Made by a program: the position numbers and the translations under genes. Below the pieces are notes generated by a model. It ran no database searches, was not told the origin of the DNA, and saw only the letters and a program-made list of their open reading frames with translations. Below, piece after piece: positions 1 through 9,187 of a stretch of 64,000 nucleotides of DNA. Each line of letters starts with the position of its first letter. Positions within the stretch are counted from its first letter, which is position 1. Origin of the DNA: Oleispirillum naphthae (GTDB lineage Bacteria > Pseudomonadota > Alphaproteobacteria > Rhodospirillales > Rhodospirillaceae); NCBI GenBank assembly GCA_027864655.1, contig JAQAZG010000005.1:124001-188000 (forward strand), read 5' to 3'.

Positions 1-284
1 AACCGCGCCGCGCCGCCATCGCCGAACTGCTCGCCATCGCCAACGAGAAGCTGTGGATCGGCCACTTCGCCCTGTGGGCGGAGGAGGGGCTGCCGATGTT
101 CCGCTACTCCCTGCTGCTCGGCACCGACCTCAACCTCGGCGCCGACCGCCTGGAGTCCCTCATCGACGTGGCGATCAGCGAGTGCGAGCGCTTCTACCCC
201 GCCTTCCAGTACGTCACCTGGGGCGGCAAGGCCCCCGCCGAGGCGGTGGAAGCCGCGATGCTCGATACCGTCGGCGAGGCCTGA
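1..284 (+). CDS. YbjN domain-containing protein, C-terminal part
   Basis: The reading frame is already open at base 3 and ends at the TGA at 282-284, so the 5' end lies outside the window; about 93 residues are visible. The segment (AIANEKLWIGHFALWAEEG, then MFRYSLLLG and ECERFYPAFQYVTWGG) fits alphaproteobacterial YbjN-type proteins, a fold related to type III secretion chaperones whose cellular role is poorly defined. These genes often precede proC in related genomes (from memory), as here, 99 bp upstream. A strong terminator separates the two, so they are probably separate units. The Met codon at 96 is internal. Confidence 0.7.
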   Translation, partial: PRRAAIAELLAIANEKLWIGHFALWAEEGLPMFRYSLLLGTDLNLGADRLESLIDVAISECERFYPAFQYVTWGGKAPAEAVEAAMLDTVGEA

Positions 285-304
285 CCCGCCCGCGAAACCC
301 GAAG

Positions 305-329
305 AAGCCCCCGCACAGGGGGCTTTTTT
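305..329 (+). terminator. Rho-independent terminator after the YbjN-like gene
   Basis: AAGCCCCC pairs with GGGGGCTT around a five-base loop and is followed by a run of T. It lies 20 bp after the stop codon and before the proC start. Confidence 0.85.
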
Positions 330-383
330 CATGGCCGCGGGCCTGCTATCCCTGAAGCCGGACAAGAAACCAAGGACACCCCC

Positions 384-1211
384 ATGACCCACGCTGAGAT
401 CCTGGTCATCGGCTGCGGCAAGATGGGCGGCGCGCTCGTCTCCGGATGGCTCGCCACCGGCTGGCCGAAAACCGCCATCCGCATCGTCGAGGCCCATGCC
501 CCCACCCGCGACGCCTGGACCGCCCAGGGCGTCGCCGCCGCCGCCGAGCCCGCCGACATCCCGGCGGACTTCGCCCCCGCCGCGGTGCTCGTCGCGGTCA
601 AGCCGCAGGGCCTCGCCGCGGCGCTGCCCGCGGTCGCCGCCCGCCTCGCGGGCCTGCCGCAAAAGCCCCTCATCGTCTCGATCGTCGCGGGCAAGCCGAT
701 CGCCGCCTTCGAGGCCGCCTTCGGCCCCGGAACCCCGGTGCTGCGCGTCATGCCCAACACCCCCGCCGCGGTCGGCCGCGGCATCTCCGGCCTCTTCGCC
801 AACGCCGCGGTTTCCGCGGCGCAGAAAAGCCTCGGCGAAACCCTGCTCGCCGCGGTCGGCGAAACCGTCTGGCTCGCCACCGAGGCGCAGATGCACGCCG
901 TCACCGCGCTCTCCGGCAGCGGCCCGGCCTACGTCTTCCACCTCGTCGAGGCGATGGCGAAAGGCGGCGAAGCCCTCGGCCTCAGCCCCGAGGTCGCGAT
1001 GAAACTCGCCCGCGCCACCGTCACCGGTTCCGGCGAACTGCTGCGCCGAAGCCCGGAAGACGCCGCCACCCTGCGCGCCAACGTCACCAGCCCCGGCGGC
1101 ACCACCGCCGCCGCGCTCGCCGTGCTGATGGACGCAAGGAACGGCATGCCCGCCCTGCTGCCGCAGGCGCTCGCCGCCGCGGCGAAACGTTCGGAGGAGT
1201 TGGCGGGGTAA
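384..1211 (+). CDS. proC: Pyrroline-5-carboxylate reductase
   Basis: A cytosolic enzyme that reduces 1-pyrroline-5-carboxylate to L-proline with NAD(P)H, the last step of proline synthesis. The 275-residue product has the N-terminal Rossmann motif GCGKMGGAL (near residue 10), the VMPNTP segment in the middle, and the family signature region ALSGSGPAYVF...EA followed by NVTSPGGTT in the helical dimerisation domain. Length is normal for ProC. The ATG follows an AAGGAC ribosome site. The stop codon runs directly into the first modular repeat. Confidence 0.95.
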   Translation: MTHAEILVIGCGKMGGALVSGWLATGWPKTAIRIVEAHAPTRDAWTAQGVAAAAEPADIPADFAPAAVLVAVKPQGLAAALPAVAARLAGLPQKPLIVSIVAGKPIAAFEAAFGPGTPVLRVMPNTPAAVGRGISGLFANAAVSAAQKSLGETLLAAVGETVWLATEAQMHAVTALSGSGPAYVFHLVEAMAKGGEALGLSPEVAMKLARATVTGSGELLRRSPEDAATLRANVTSPGGTTAAALAVLMDARNGMPALLPQALAAAAKRSEELAG

Positions 1212-1566
1212 AACAAGGCCAGGGCTCCGCCCTGGACCCGCTGGGGCCGCGGGCCCCAGACCCCTGCAAGTTTTTTGCGCGTAGCGCCATAAGTCCCGGG
1301 CCGATGCAGTAGGGAATGCTTGCCGCTTCGCGGCGAAAAACCAAAGGGAGGTCCGGAGGGCCCACGCTCCTCCGGGCGGGGCGCGGGGCGGCAGCCCCGC
1401 TGAAAGAAAAAACGTCGCGGAGGGTCGCGGACCCTCCACACCTTGTGTCTGGAAGCTGCGGTATATTGATGCGCCGCCGGTCGCTCGCCGCGCGGCGGAA
1501 AAAGGAATGGGGTCCGGGGTCCGCGACCCCGGCGGGTCCAGGGCGGAGCCCTGGCCTGGTTTTTCT
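1212..1566. repeat. Modular palindromic intergenic repeat, double copy
   Basis: This 368-bp gap between proC and csaA holds no gene. It contains two tandem repeat units. The first has a core with TTTTTTGCGCGTAGCGC at about 1271-1287 and GCCGCTTCGCGGCGAAAAA at 1322-1340. The second, at about 1404-1566, carries the GAGGGTCGCGGACCCTC arm, a diverged core and a GTCCAGGGCGGAGCCCTGG arm that ends in GTTTTT just before csaA. Similar units recur at eleven other junctions in this window. Confidence 0.85.
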
Positions 1567-1579
1567 CGGGAAGGCAGAG

Positions 1580-1915
1580 ATGACGATTTCGTATGAGGAC
1601 TTCGAGAAGGTGGACATCCGCGTCGGGCGGGTCATCCGGGCGGAGGTCAACGCGGCGGCGCGCAAGCCCGCCTACAAGCTGTGGGTGGATTTCGGTCCCG
1701 AGGTCGGCGAGTTGAAAAGCTCGGCGCAGCTGGTGAAGCATTACACGCCGGAGGACTTGGTGGGCCGCCTGGTGATGGGGGTGGTGAACTTCCCGCCGAA
1801 GCAGATCGGCCCGGTGCGCAGCGAGTGCCTGGTGCTCGGCGTGCCGGATGCGGCGGGCGAGGTGATTCTGTTGCAGCCGGAGCGGGACGCGCCGCTCGGC
1901 GGGCGGATGTTCTGA
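1580..1915 (+). CDS. csaA: tRNA-binding/CsaA-like chaperone
   Basis: A 111-residue single-domain protein of the EMAP/tRNA-binding OB-fold family. [12 protein letters not shown] at the N-terminus and [18 protein letters not shown] in the second half are characteristic of CsaA, a dimeric export-related chaperone of the cytosol. I chose the ATG at 1580 because a GGAAGG ribosome site lies just upstream and the family begins at this point; the frame stays open further 5' only through repeat DNA. The stop overlaps the start of yciB (TGATG), which suggests translational coupling. Confidence 0.9.
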   Translation: MTISYEDFEKVDIRVGRVIRAEVNAAARKPAYKLWVDFGPEVGELKSSAQLVKHYTPEDLVGRLVMGVVNFPPKQIGPVRSECLVLGVPDAAGEVILLQPERDAPLGGRMF

Positions 1916-2526
1916 TGGCGCAGCGGCAGCAGGCAAGCGGCAGCGTGGTGAAGCTCCTTCTGGAACTGGGGCCGCTCGCGGTGTTCTTTTTCGCCAACGC
2001 CAAGGGCGCGGCGCTGACGGCGCGCTTCCCCGCGCTCGCGGCGCTGGGCGGGCCGATCTTCGTCGCCACCGCGGCGTTCATGGTGGCGATCGCGGTGGCG
2101 CTTGCGGCGTCGCTGATGCGCGACGGGCGGCTGCCGGTGATGCCCCTGGTCTCCGGCGTCGTGGTGTTCGTCTTCGGCGCGCTCACCCTGTGGTTGCAGG
2201 ACGACACCTTCATCAAGATGAAGCCGACCATCGTCAACCTGCTGTTCGGCGGCGCGCTGCTGGGCGGGCTGGCGTTCGGCAAGCCGCTCTTGGGCCATGT
2301 GTTCGGCGAGGCGTTCAGCCTCACCCCCGCGGGCTGGCGCATCCTCACCAAGCGCTGGGGGCTGTTCTTCCTGTTCCTTGCGGTGCTGAACGAGGCGGTG
2401 TGGCGCAGCGTCTCCACCGACATGTGGGTGGACTTCAAGGTGTTCGGCATCATGCCGGTCACCCTGGTCTTCGCCATCGCGCAGACGCCGCTTCTGCGCC
2501 GCCATGCGCCGGAAGACGAGGCGTAA
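1915..2526 (+). CDS. yciB: Inner membrane septation protein A family (YciB/IspZ)
   Basis: A 203-residue hydrophobic protein with five to six predicted membrane helices. The start [15 protein letters not shown] and the motif [10 protein letters not shown]-like segment ([12 protein letters not shown]) with WVDFKVFG near the C-terminus match the YciB/IspZ family. Members sit in the inner membrane and affect division and envelope integrity; the molecular function is not settled. The ATG overlaps the csaA stop, so the two genes are probably cotranscribed. The stop codon runs straight into a modular repeat. Confidence 0.9.
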   Translation: MAQRQQASGSVVKLLLELGPLAVFFFANAKGAALTARFPALAALGGPIFVATAAFMVAIAVALAASLMRDGRLPVMPLVSGVVVFVFGALTLWLQDDTFIKMKPTIVNLLFGGALLGGLAFGKPLLGHVFGEAFSLTPAGWRILTKRWGLFFLFLAVLNEAVWRSVSTDMWVDFKVFGIMPVTLVFAIAQTPLLRRHAPEDEA

Positions 2527-2763
2527 AACCAAAACCGTGCGAGGATCGAAGCCGGCCGCCAAAGGCGGTGGGAACGCCCGGTGGGCGTTCCCAAGGCTGA
2601 GATCGGACCCCTCGCACACCCCATAAGTTTTTCGCCGCGTAGCGGCAGGCAACACCCACGTTGCTGCCGCGCAGGCTTATGGCGCTTCGCGCGTGAAGAA
2701 AGATAAAGGAGGGCTGGGGCACCGCCCCAGGCGGGGTGCGGGGCGGCAGCCCCGCCGAAGGCT
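2527..2763. repeat. Modular palindromic intergenic repeat (convergent junction)
   Basis: Fills the whole gap between the convergent yciB and sensor kinase genes. Left arm: CCGCC(A)AAGGCGG followed by a GGGAACGCCC/GGGCGTTCCC hairpin. The core is inverted relative to most copies: TTTTTCGCCGCGTAGCGGC, then TTATGGCGCTTCGCGCG. The right arm is a GGGGCACCGCCCC hairpin plus GGGGCGGCAGCCCCGCC, ending at the stop codon of the kinase. Confidence 0.85.
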
Positions 2764-4134
2764 TTACAGCGGCAGGACCAGGCGCACCCGCAGGCCGCCC
2801 AAGGGCGAGTCCGCAAGCTGGATGTCGCCGCCGTGGCTGCGCGCCACGTCGCGGGCGATGGTGAGGCCGAGGCCGATGCCGCCGGTTTCCGGATTGCGCG
2901 AGTTGTCGATGCGGAAGAAGGCGCGGAACACGTCGGCGCGTTTTTCCGCAGGGACGCCGGGGCCGTCGTCGTCCACCAGGATCTCCACCGCGTCGGCGCG
3001 CTGGCCCACCCGCACCGCCACGTGTTTGCCGTAGCGCACCGCGTTGGAGACGAGGTTGGCGATGCAGCGCTCCACCGCCTGCGGGCGCAGCGGCAGGCTG
3101 AGGCCGCGTTCGATATGCAGGTCGATCGGCGCGCCGTTGCGGGTGAAGCGGCCGACCACGGTTTCCACCAGGGCGGAGATGTTGGCCGGGCGCATCGCCT
3201 CGCGCCCTTCGCCGCGGGCGAAGGCGAGGTAGCCCTCGACCATGCGCTCCATCTCCTCCACGTCCTCCTTGAGGTCCGCCGCCGCGGCGTCCTCGCCCAT
3301 CATCGCGAGTTGCAGCTTCATCCGCGTCAGCGGCGTACGCAGGTCGTGGGAGACGCCGGCGAGCATTTCGGTGCGCTGGTCGATCTGGCGCTTGATGCGG
3401 TCGCGCATCACCAGGAAGGCCTGCGCCGCCTGGCGCACCTCGGTTGCGCCCTCGGGTTTGAACCACGGGGCGTCGCGCCCCTTGCCGAAGCTGTCCGCCG
3501 CGACGGCGAGGCGGCGCACCGCGCGCACCTGGTTGTTCATGAAGATGGTGGCGATGCCGAAGAGCAGGAGCGAGGTGCCGATCATCCAGATCAGGAAGAG
3601 GTAGATGGTGAAGCTGGAGAGGCGCTTCTTCGGCGAGGAGACGGTGAGCACGGAATCCGCCAGTTGGATGCGGATCTCGACGTTGTTGTCCTCGTCGTCG
3701 CTTTCGGCCAGTTGGAAGGGCTGGGCGAGGTTTTCCTTGAGCGCCTCGGCGAGCGCGCCGTAGGAGGGTTCCTCGTCGCCCGACGGGAGGTTGCGCAGGA
3801 TTTCGCCGTCGGCGAAGACGATGTCGAGCTGCATGCGGTTGCGTGCTTCGGAGACGATCCAGGCGCGCGCCGCGGGGCCGGGGTGGTCGCGCAGGTAGGC
3901 GACGATGACCCCCGCGTCGCCCGCGACGGAAGCGGCGAGGCGGCGGGTGATGGTGCCCCAGTGACGGTCGTAGAACACCGTGGCGGTGACCAGCTGCAAG
4001 AGGATCAGCGGCGTCAGGATGATCATCAGCGAGCGGCCGAGCAGGCTTTTCGGCAGCAGCGCCTTGAAGCTGAAGCGTGCGTGCCCCGGCTCGGGCTGGG
4101 CGTTCTCCGCCATCTCTCCGGTCCCTGGTTTCAA
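2764..4134 (-). CDS. EnvZ-like sensor histidine kinase
   Basis: A 456-residue inner-membrane kinase. The first membrane helix lies near residues 35-54 and the second near 175-198, enclosing a periplasmic domain of about 120 residues; a HAMP linker follows. The phosphorylated His is His263 in SHDLRTPLTRM. The ATPase domain has the N box NLVSNAVRYG, the G1 box DDDGPGVP, an F box (FFRIDNS) and the G2 box GIGLGLTIA. SHDLRTPL is the EnvZ-type H box. Its ATG overlaps the stop of the response regulator by four bases (ATGA). The signal it senses cannot be read from the sequence. Confidence 0.93.
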   Translation of the reverse strand: MKPGTGEMAENAQPEPGHARFSFKALLPKSLLGRSLMIILTPLILLQLVTATVFYDRHWGTITRRLAASVAGDAGVIVAYLRDHPGPAARAWIVSEARNRMQLDIVFADGEILRNLPSGDEEPSYGALAEALKENLAQPFQLAESDDEDNNVEIRIQLADSVLTVSSPKKRLSSFTIYLFLIWMIGTSLLLFGIATIFMNNQVRAVRRLAVAADSFGKGRDAPWFKPEGATEVRQAAQAFLVMRDRIKRQIDQRTEMLAGVSHDLRTPLTRMKLQLAMMGEDAAAADLKEDVEEMERMVEGYLAFARGEGREAMRPANISALVETVVGRFTRNGAPIDLHIERGLSLPLRPQAVERCIANLVSNAVRYGKHVAVRVGQRADAVEILVDDDGPGVPAEKRADVFRAFFRIDNSRNPETGGIGLGLTIARDVARSHGGDIQLADSPLGGLRVRLVLPL

Positions 4135-4835
4135 TCCGGCATCAGCATATAGCCCTTGCCCCTAACCGTTTGTAAATAGCGTGGCAGGCGCAGGTCGGAT
4201 TCGATCTTTTTGCGCAGGCGGGTGACCTGCACATCGACGGTGCGCAGGTTGCGCGCCGCGCCGGTGGCGGCGGCGAGTTCCTCGCGCGAGAGAATTTCGC
4301 CGGGGCGGCGGGCGAGTTCCTTCAACAGTGCCGCCTCCGCCGGGGTGAGGCGCACCGGCGCGGCGCCGCAGAGGAGTTCGTCGCGGCGCACGTCGTAGAC
4401 GCAGGCGCCGAGGTTGAGCACTTCGAGGCCCGCCTCGCCGACGCCGCCCGCATCGGCCCGCCGCGCCCGGCGCAGGATGGCGTTGATGCGGAGCAACAGT
4501 TCGCGCGGCTCGAACGGCTTGGTCAGGTAGTCGTCGGCCCCGGTCTCCAGGCCGTTGATGCGGTCCTCCGCCTCGCCCATGGCGGTGAGCATGAGGACAG
4601 GCACATCCTTGGTCTCGCGCAGGGCGCGGGTCAGGCTCATGCCGTCTTCGCCCGGCATCATCACATCGACGATGAGCAGGTCGAATTCCAGCGAGATCAG
4701 CGCCTGGCGCGCCTCCGCCGCGTCGGCGGCCTGGGAGACCATGAAGCCGTTCTCGGTGAGGAAGCGCTGCAACAGCCCGCGCAGGCGGGTGTCGTCATCG
4801 ACCACCAGGATATGGGGCGGCGAGGGGGCGGTCAT
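4131..4835 (-). CDS. OmpR-family response regulator
   Basis: A 234-residue DNA-binding regulator. The receiver domain (residues 1-125) has the acidic pocket VVDDD, phospho-acceptor Asp57 in IVDVMMPGEDG, and the conserved Lys of TKPFEPREL. The C-terminal winged helix ends with QTVRGKGYMLMPD, typical of OmpR/PhoB. It is the probable partner of the kinase that overlaps it downstream. Its ATG overlaps the MarR-type gene stop by four bases, so regulator, response regulator and kinase form one operon. Confidence 0.93.
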   Translation of the reverse strand: MTAPSPPHILVVDDDTRLRGLLQRFLTENGFMVSQAADAAEARQALISLEFDLLIVDVMMPGEDGMSLTRALRETKDVPVLMLTAMGEAEDRINGLETGADDYLTKPFEPRELLLRINAILRRARRADAGGVGEAGLEVLNLGACVYDVRRDELLCGAAPVRLTPAEAALLKELARRPGEILSREELAAATGAARNLRTVDVQVTRLRKKIESDLRLPRYLQTVRGKGYMLMPD

Positions 4836-5344
4836 GCGCGCCAGCCGGAGAGCGGCGGAGTCGCCTGCGCCGGGAAGCGCGCGCGGTCCTCCTCGCTCAT
4901 GATGTTCAGCATCACCTTGCGGAAGCCCTCCACCGCCTCGGCGCCCGCCTCGCGGTAGGCGCGGGCCAGGAGTTTCCGCTGGTTTTCGGTCAGCTTGCGC
5001 TCCAGTTCGATGCCCTTGGGGGAAAGCTCCAGCAGGCGCTGGCGGCGGTCGCGCAGGCCGGGGCGCTGGCGCACGTAGCCCTCCCTCAGAAGCTGGCTCA
5101 AGACCCGCGATAAACTCTGCTTAGTTATGCGTAAAGTGGATAGCAGGTCGGACACGCTGATCCCGGGCTGGCGGCCGATGAAATAGATGACTCGATGATG
5201 CGCCCGGCCAAGCCCTTGTTCCGCAAGCATTGTGTCCGGCTCTTTGGTGAACTCCCGGTAGGCGAAATAGAGGAACTCGATGCCCTGCCGCAGCTCCTCG
5301 TCGCGCAGGAACAGCGGGTTGATGCGTGTGGTTACGTCAGCCAT
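4832..5344 (-). CDS. MarR-family transcriptional regulator
   Basis: A 170-residue winged-helix protein. The recognition region is SVSDLLSTLRITKQSLSRVL, followed by the wing region LRDRRQRLLELSPKG, a MarR hallmark. It heads a three-gene minus-strand operon with an OmpR/EnvZ-type pair and diverges from ilvE across 77 bp. Autoregulation from that shared intergenic region is likely but inferred. The ligand is unknown. The arrangement MarR plus OmpR/EnvZ opposite ilvE recurs in Rhodospirillales as far as I recall. Confidence 0.88.
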   Translation of the reverse strand: MADVTTRINPLFLRDEELRQGIEFLYFAYREFTKEPDTMLAEQGLGRAHHRVIYFIGRQPGISVSDLLSTLRITKQSLSRVLSQLLREGYVRQRPGLRDRRQRLLELSPKGIELERKLTENQRKLLARAYREAGAEAVEGFRKVMLNIMSEEDRARFPAQATPPLSGWRA

Positions 5345-5345
5345 G

Positions 5346-5374
5346 TTGACATATTCCGTGCCGGATGTTACTCA
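5346..5374 (+). promoter_or_regulatory. Candidate sigma-70 promoter for ilvE
   Basis: TTGACA (5346-5351) is a perfect -35 hexamer and TACTCA (5369-5374) a weak -10 at 17-bp spacing. It lies in the AT-richer gap between the divergent marR-type gene and ilvE, with the -35 touching the marR start codon. Partial inverted copies GATGTTAC (5364-5371) and GTAAACATC flank the start site and could be an operator; this is speculative. Confidence 0.45.
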
Positions 5375-5421
5375 AAATGACACCGAGTCGGAAACAAGTG
5401 TAAACATCACGAGACCGTATC

Positions 5422-6318
5422 ATGTCACTTCTACCTTTTGACGACCGCGACGGTTTTATCTGGTTCGACGGTCGCATGGTCCCTTGGCGCGATGCCAAGA
5501 TCCACGTCCTCGCCCATGGCTTCCATTATGCATCCCTGGTGTTCGAAGGCGAACGGCTTTACGACGGCGCCATCTTCAAGGGTCAGCAGCACACCGAGCG
5601 CCTGTTCTATTCCGCGCAGCAGATGGATTTCACCATCCCTTATTCCGTCGCCGAAATCAACGCGGCGAAAGCGGAGGTGATCGCCGCGAACAAGCTCACC
5701 AACGCCTATGTGCGCCCCTTCGCGTGGCGCGGCAGCGAGCAGATGGGCGTCTCCGGCAAGCTCAACAAAATCCACGTCGCCGTCGCGGTGTGGGACTGGC
5801 CGTCCTACTTCTCGCCGGAGGCGCGGATGGCGGGCCTCAAGGTGGTCACCGGAAAATGGCGCCGCCCGGCCCCGGATTCCATCCCCTGCCATGCCAAGTG
5901 CGCGGGCGTCTACATGATCTGCACCCTCAACAAGCATGCGGCGATGGAAGCGGGCTACGACGAGAGCCTGATGCTCGACCACAAGGGCGCGATCACCGAA
6001 ACCACCGCCGCCAACCTGATGTTCGTGCGCGGCAACGAGATCCACGCCCCGAGCACCGAAAGCTTCCTCAACGGCATCACCCGCCAGACCGTGCTGCCGC
6101 TGGCCGAGCGCCGCGGCTTCACCATCGTCGAGCGGACGATCCTGCCGGAGGAACTGCGCCTGTTCAGCGAGGCCTTCGTCACCGGCACCGCGGCGGAAGT
6201 CACCCCCGTCGCCTCGATCGACGACGTGGTCTTCCCCGGCCGCGAGGTCACCAAGGTGCTGATGCAGGACTACGACGACCTGGTGCACGGACGCCTGAAA
6301 CTGGAAGACGCGGCGTAA
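5422..6318 (+). CDS. ilvE: Branched-chain amino acid aminotransferase
   Basis: A fold-type IV PLP enzyme that interconverts Val, Leu and Ile with their 2-oxo acids, using glutamate/2-oxoglutarate, in the cytosol. The 298-residue product has FHYASLVFEGERLYDG near the N-terminus, the PLP lysine Lys159 in CHAKCAGVYM, and the cofactor-phosphate region ETTAANLMFVRG followed by FLNGITRQTV. Length is normal. No Shine-Dalgarno sequence stands out before the ATG. A strong terminator follows 20 bp after the stop, so it is probably monocistronic. Confidence 0.93.
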   Translation: MSLLPFDDRDGFIWFDGRMVPWRDAKIHVLAHGFHYASLVFEGERLYDGAIFKGQQHTERLFYSAQQMDFTIPYSVAEINAAKAEVIAANKLTNAYVRPFAWRGSEQMGVSGKLNKIHVAVAVWDWPSYFSPEARMAGLKVVTGKWRRPAPDSIPCHAKCAGVYMICTLNKHAAMEAGYDESLMLDHKGAITETTAANLMFVRGNEIHAPSTESFLNGITRQTVLPLAERRGFTIVERTILPEELRLFSEAFVTGTAAEVTPVASIDDVVFPGREVTKVLMQDYDDLVHGRLKLEDAA

Positions 6319-6337
6319 GCGCCACGCACCGACCGCA

Positions 6338-6368
6338 AAAGGCGCAGCCCCCCGGCTGCGCCTTTTTG
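6338..6368 (+). terminator. Rho-independent terminator after ilvE
   Basis: AAAGGCGCAGCC pairs with GGCTGCGCCTTT over a four-base loop, then TT. The stem also begins with AAA, so it could work in both directions against pgsA. Confidence 0.9.
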
Positions 6369-6370
6369 CA

Positions 6371-6607
6371 TGGGGGAAAACCAGGCCGGGCTCCGCCCGG
6401 ACCCGCAAGGGGCCGGGAGGCCCCTTGACCCCATAACTTGTTTTTCGCCGCGCCGCGGCAGGTATCGTCATGCTGCGTGATGATTCTATGGCGCTGCGCG
6501 CAAAAAGCAAAAGTTATGGGGTGCGCGAGGGGATTGCAGCCGACCGCCGAAGGCGGTGGGAACGCCCAGTGGGCGTTCCCAAGGCGGAAATGGTCCCTCG
6601 CAAAGTT
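6371..6607. repeat. Modular palindromic intergenic repeat (convergent junction)
   Basis: Left arm: CCGGGCTCCGCCCGG plus AAGGGGCC/GGCCCCTT hairpin and CCCCATAAC. Core in the inverted orientation, with TTTTTCGCCGCGCCGCGGC and ATGGCGCTGCGCGCAAAAAGC. Right arm: CCGCCGAAGGCGG and the GGGAACGCCC/GGGCGTTCCC hairpin at 6558-6580. The element ends at the pgsA stop codon. Confidence 0.85.
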
Positions 6608-7192
6608 TTATTTTTCAGGCGCCCGGTCCCGGCCTTCGTCCTCGGCGCGCATGTGGGCGACGCCGGCGCGGAGGTAGGTGTAGCCGGTCATCAGGGTGAG
6701 CAGGCCCGCGACCCAGAGGAGGATTTCGCCGATCAGGGTGATGGCGTGGCCGGGCAGGCCGGGGTCGCCGACGATGAGCACGGGGAGCGCGACGAGCTGG
6801 GTTGCGGTCTTCCATTTGGCGAGCGGCGTGACCGGCATGCCGATGCGGAGTTCGGCGAGGTACTCGCGCAGGCCGGAGACGAGGAGTTCGCGGCAGAGGA
6901 TGATCGCGGCGGGGATCAGGCCGAGGCTTCCGATGCGGTCGAACGCGGCGAGGAAGAGCAGCAGCGCGGCGACGAGGAGCTTGTCGGCGATGGGGTCGAG
7001 GAAGCGGCCGATCGCCGAAACCTGGTTGAAGCGCCGCGCCAGGTATCCGTCGAAGAAATCGGTGACCGCGGCGGCGGCGAAGAGGCCGCAGGCGAGCCAG
7101 CGGGTGCAGGTGGTGTCCCAATAGAAGGTGGCGAGCATCAGCGGGATGGCGGCGATGCGGGCATAGGTGAGGATGTTGGGGAACGTCCACAT
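6608..7192 (-). CDS. pgsA: CDP-diacylglycerol-glycerol-3-phosphate 3-phosphatidyltransferase
   Basis: An inner-membrane enzyme that forms phosphatidylglycerophosphate, the committed step to phosphatidylglycerol and cardiolipin. The 194-residue protein opens with MWTFPNILTYARIAAIPLM and carries the complete CDP-alcohol phosphatidyltransferase motif D-x2-DG-x2-AR-x8-G-x3-D-x3-D (DFFDGYLAR...GRFLDPIAD). It has about five membrane helices. It lies 89 bp downstream of uvrC on the same strand; the pair is probably cotranscribed. Its stop codon abuts a modular repeat. Confidence 0.93.
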   Translation of the reverse strand: MWTFPNILTYARIAAIPLMLATFYWDTTCTRWLACGLFAAAAVTDFFDGYLARRFNQVSAIGRFLDPIADKLLVAALLLFLAAFDRIGSLGLIPAAIILCRELLVSGLREYLAELRIGMPVTPLAKWKTATQLVALPVLIVGDPGLPGHAITLIGEILLWVAGLLTLMTGYTYLRAGVAHMRAEDEGRDRAPEK

Positions 7193-7281
7193 GGCGGCGG
7201 CTCTCGGCGGGGCGCGGGATTGCGGCCCGGGAGTCTCATAGCACAACTCGCGGCGGCGGGGGGATGGGAAAAGTACGGGGG

Positions 7282-9141
7282 CTACCCCTCGTCGTGGAAG
7301 TGGGCGTAGAGGCGCTCCGCCAGGGCGCGGCTGACGCCCTCCACCGCGGCGAGGTCTTCCACCCCCGCCTCGGCGACGCCGCGGGCGGAGCCGAAGTGGT
7401 GGAGGAGCGCCTTCTTGCGCGCCGCGCCGATGCCGGGCACCGCGTCGAGCGGCGAGGCGGTGAGCGCGCGGGCGCGTTTGGCGCGGTGGCTGCCGATGGC
7501 GAAGCGGTGCGCCTCGTCGCGCAGGCGTTGCAGGTAGAACAGCACCGGGTCGTTGGGCGGCAACTGCGCCGGCGCGCGGCCCGCGCAATGGAACCACTCG
7601 CGCCCGGCGTTGCGGTCCGGCCCCTTGGCGATGGCGACCAGCGGCACGCCGTCCGCGCCGATTCCGGCGAGGATCTCGGCGGCGGCGGAGAGCTGGCCCG
7701 CGCCGCCGTCGATCAGCACGAGGTCGGGCCAGCGGGCGCGTTCCGGGTCTTCCGCCAGGGCGCGGGCGAAGCGGCGGCGGAACACCTCGCGCATCATGCC
7801 GAAGTCGTCGCCCGGCGTCGCCTCGCGGATCGTCCAGGTGCGGTAGGCCGCCTTTTCGAAGCCTTCCGGCCCGGCGACGACCATCGCGCCCACCGCATTG
7901 GTGCCCTGGATGTGGGAGTTGTCGTAGACCTCGATGCGCGCGGGCGGCGCGGGCAGGCCGAACAGTTCCGCCACGCCTTCCAGCAGGCGGGCCTGGGTCG
8001 CGGTTTCCGCGAGCTTGCGGGAAAGCGCATCGCGGGCGTTGGTTTCCGCGGTGCGCAGCAGGGCGCGCTTGGGGCCGCGCTGCGGGTGGGCGAGGGTGAC
8101 CTTGTGCCCGGCGCGCAGGGAGAAGGCTTCCGCCAGCAGCGCGGCGTCGGCGGGCGCGGGGGCGGCGAGGATGAGGGGCGGCGGCGGGTGGGTGGCGTAG
8201 AACTGGCCGAGGAAGGCGGAGAGCACCTCCGCCGCTTCCGCGTCCGCGGTCTGGGAGGGGAAGTAGGCGCGGTTGCCGGTGTGCCGCCCGGCGCGGAAGA
8301 ACAAGACCTGGATCGCGGTGAGGCCGCCCTCGCGGCGCGCCGCGACGATGTCGAGGTCGCGGTCCTGCCCGAGGTCGATGTCCTGGTGCGCCTGAATTTG
8401 CGAAAGCGCGCGGATGCGGTCGCGCCAGGCGGCGGCCTCCTCGTAGTCCTGGCGCTCCGCCGCCGCGCTCATCGCGCGGGCGAAGTCCTTCTGCAGGTCG
8501 TGGCTGTCGCCGGTGAGGAAGGCGCGCGCCTGCCCCACCAGGCGCGCATAGTCCGCGCGCGCGATGCGGCCGACGCATGGCGCGGAACAGCGCTTGATCT
8601 GGTGCATCAGGCAGGGGCGGGTGCGGCTTTTCAGCATCGCGTCGCTGCAATTGCGCAGCAGGAACGCCTTTTGCAGGATCACCAGCGCCTGGTTGACCGC
8701 CGCGGCGGAGGCGAACGGGCCGAAGTAGTCCGCGCCGTCGCTGCGCGCGCCGCGGTGCTTGGTGATGCGCGGCCACTCGCCCTCGCGCGAGATGCGGATG
8801 AAGGGGAAGGATTTGTCGTCGCGCAAAAGGATGTTGTAGCGGGGCTTGAGCTTCTTGATCAGGTTGCTTTCGAGAAGCAGTGCCTCGGCCTCGGTGTGGG
8901 TGGTGACGATCTCCATGGTGCGGGTGAAGGCGACCATGCGCTGTAGCCGCAGGGGCAACTGGTCGGTGCGGGTGTAGGCGACCACCCGCTTTTTCAGGTT
9001 CTTCGCCTTGCCGACGTAGAGCGCGTCGCCCTTGGCGTCGAGCATGCGGTAGACCCCGGGGGAGCCCGGCAGGGTCTTGAGCACGGCCTCGATGACTTCG
9101 GCGCCATGGGCCAGGGATGCAGCGGGTGCGTCGATCATCAT
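7282..9141 (-). CDS. uvrC: Excinuclease ABC subunit C
   Basis: The dual-incision nuclease of nucleotide excision repair, recruited by UvrB at DNA lesions. The 619-residue product has the GIY-YIG nuclease domain ([10 protein letters not shown]...[13 protein letters not shown]), a UVR/UvrB-binding segment ([15 protein letters not shown]), the RNase H-like second nuclease domain ([20 protein letters not shown]) and tandem helix-hairpin-helix motifs at the C-terminus ([14 protein letters not shown]). The start is placed at the ATG at 9141 (MMIDAP) with GGAG upstream; the frame extends further only through non-coding DNA. Confidence 0.94.
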   Translation of the reverse strand: MMIDAPAASLAHGAEVIEAVLKTLPGSPGVYRMLDAKGDALYVGKAKNLKKRVVAYTRTDQLPLRLQRMVAFTRTMEIVTTHTEAEALLLESNLIKKLKPRYNILLRDDKSFPFIRISREGEWPRITKHRGARSDGADYFGPFASAAAVNQALVILQKAFLLRNCSDAMLKSRTRPCLMHQIKRCSAPCVGRIARADYARLVGQARAFLTGDSHDLQKDFARAMSAAAERQDYEEAAAWRDRIRALSQIQAHQDIDLGQDRDLDIVAARREGGLTAIQVLFFRAGRHTGNRAYFPSQTADAEAAEVLSAFLGQFYATHPPPPLILAAPAPADAALLAEAFSLRAGHKVTLAHPQRGPKRALLRTAETNARDALSRKLAETATQARLLEGVAELFGLPAPPARIEVYDNSHIQGTNAVGAMVVAGPEGFEKAAYRTWTIREATPGDDFGMMREVFRRRFARALAEDPERARWPDLVLIDGGAGQLSAAAEILAGIGADGVPLVAIAKGPDRNAGREWFHCAGRAPAQLPPNDPVLFYLQRLRDEAHRFAIGSHRAKRARALTASPLDAVPGIGAARKKALLHHFGSARGVAEAGVEDLAAVEGVSRALAERLYAHFHDEG

Positions 9142-9187
9142 GTCGCAAACACTCCATCGAAGCGGGTCTCCGCGCAAGGGCGGAGGC

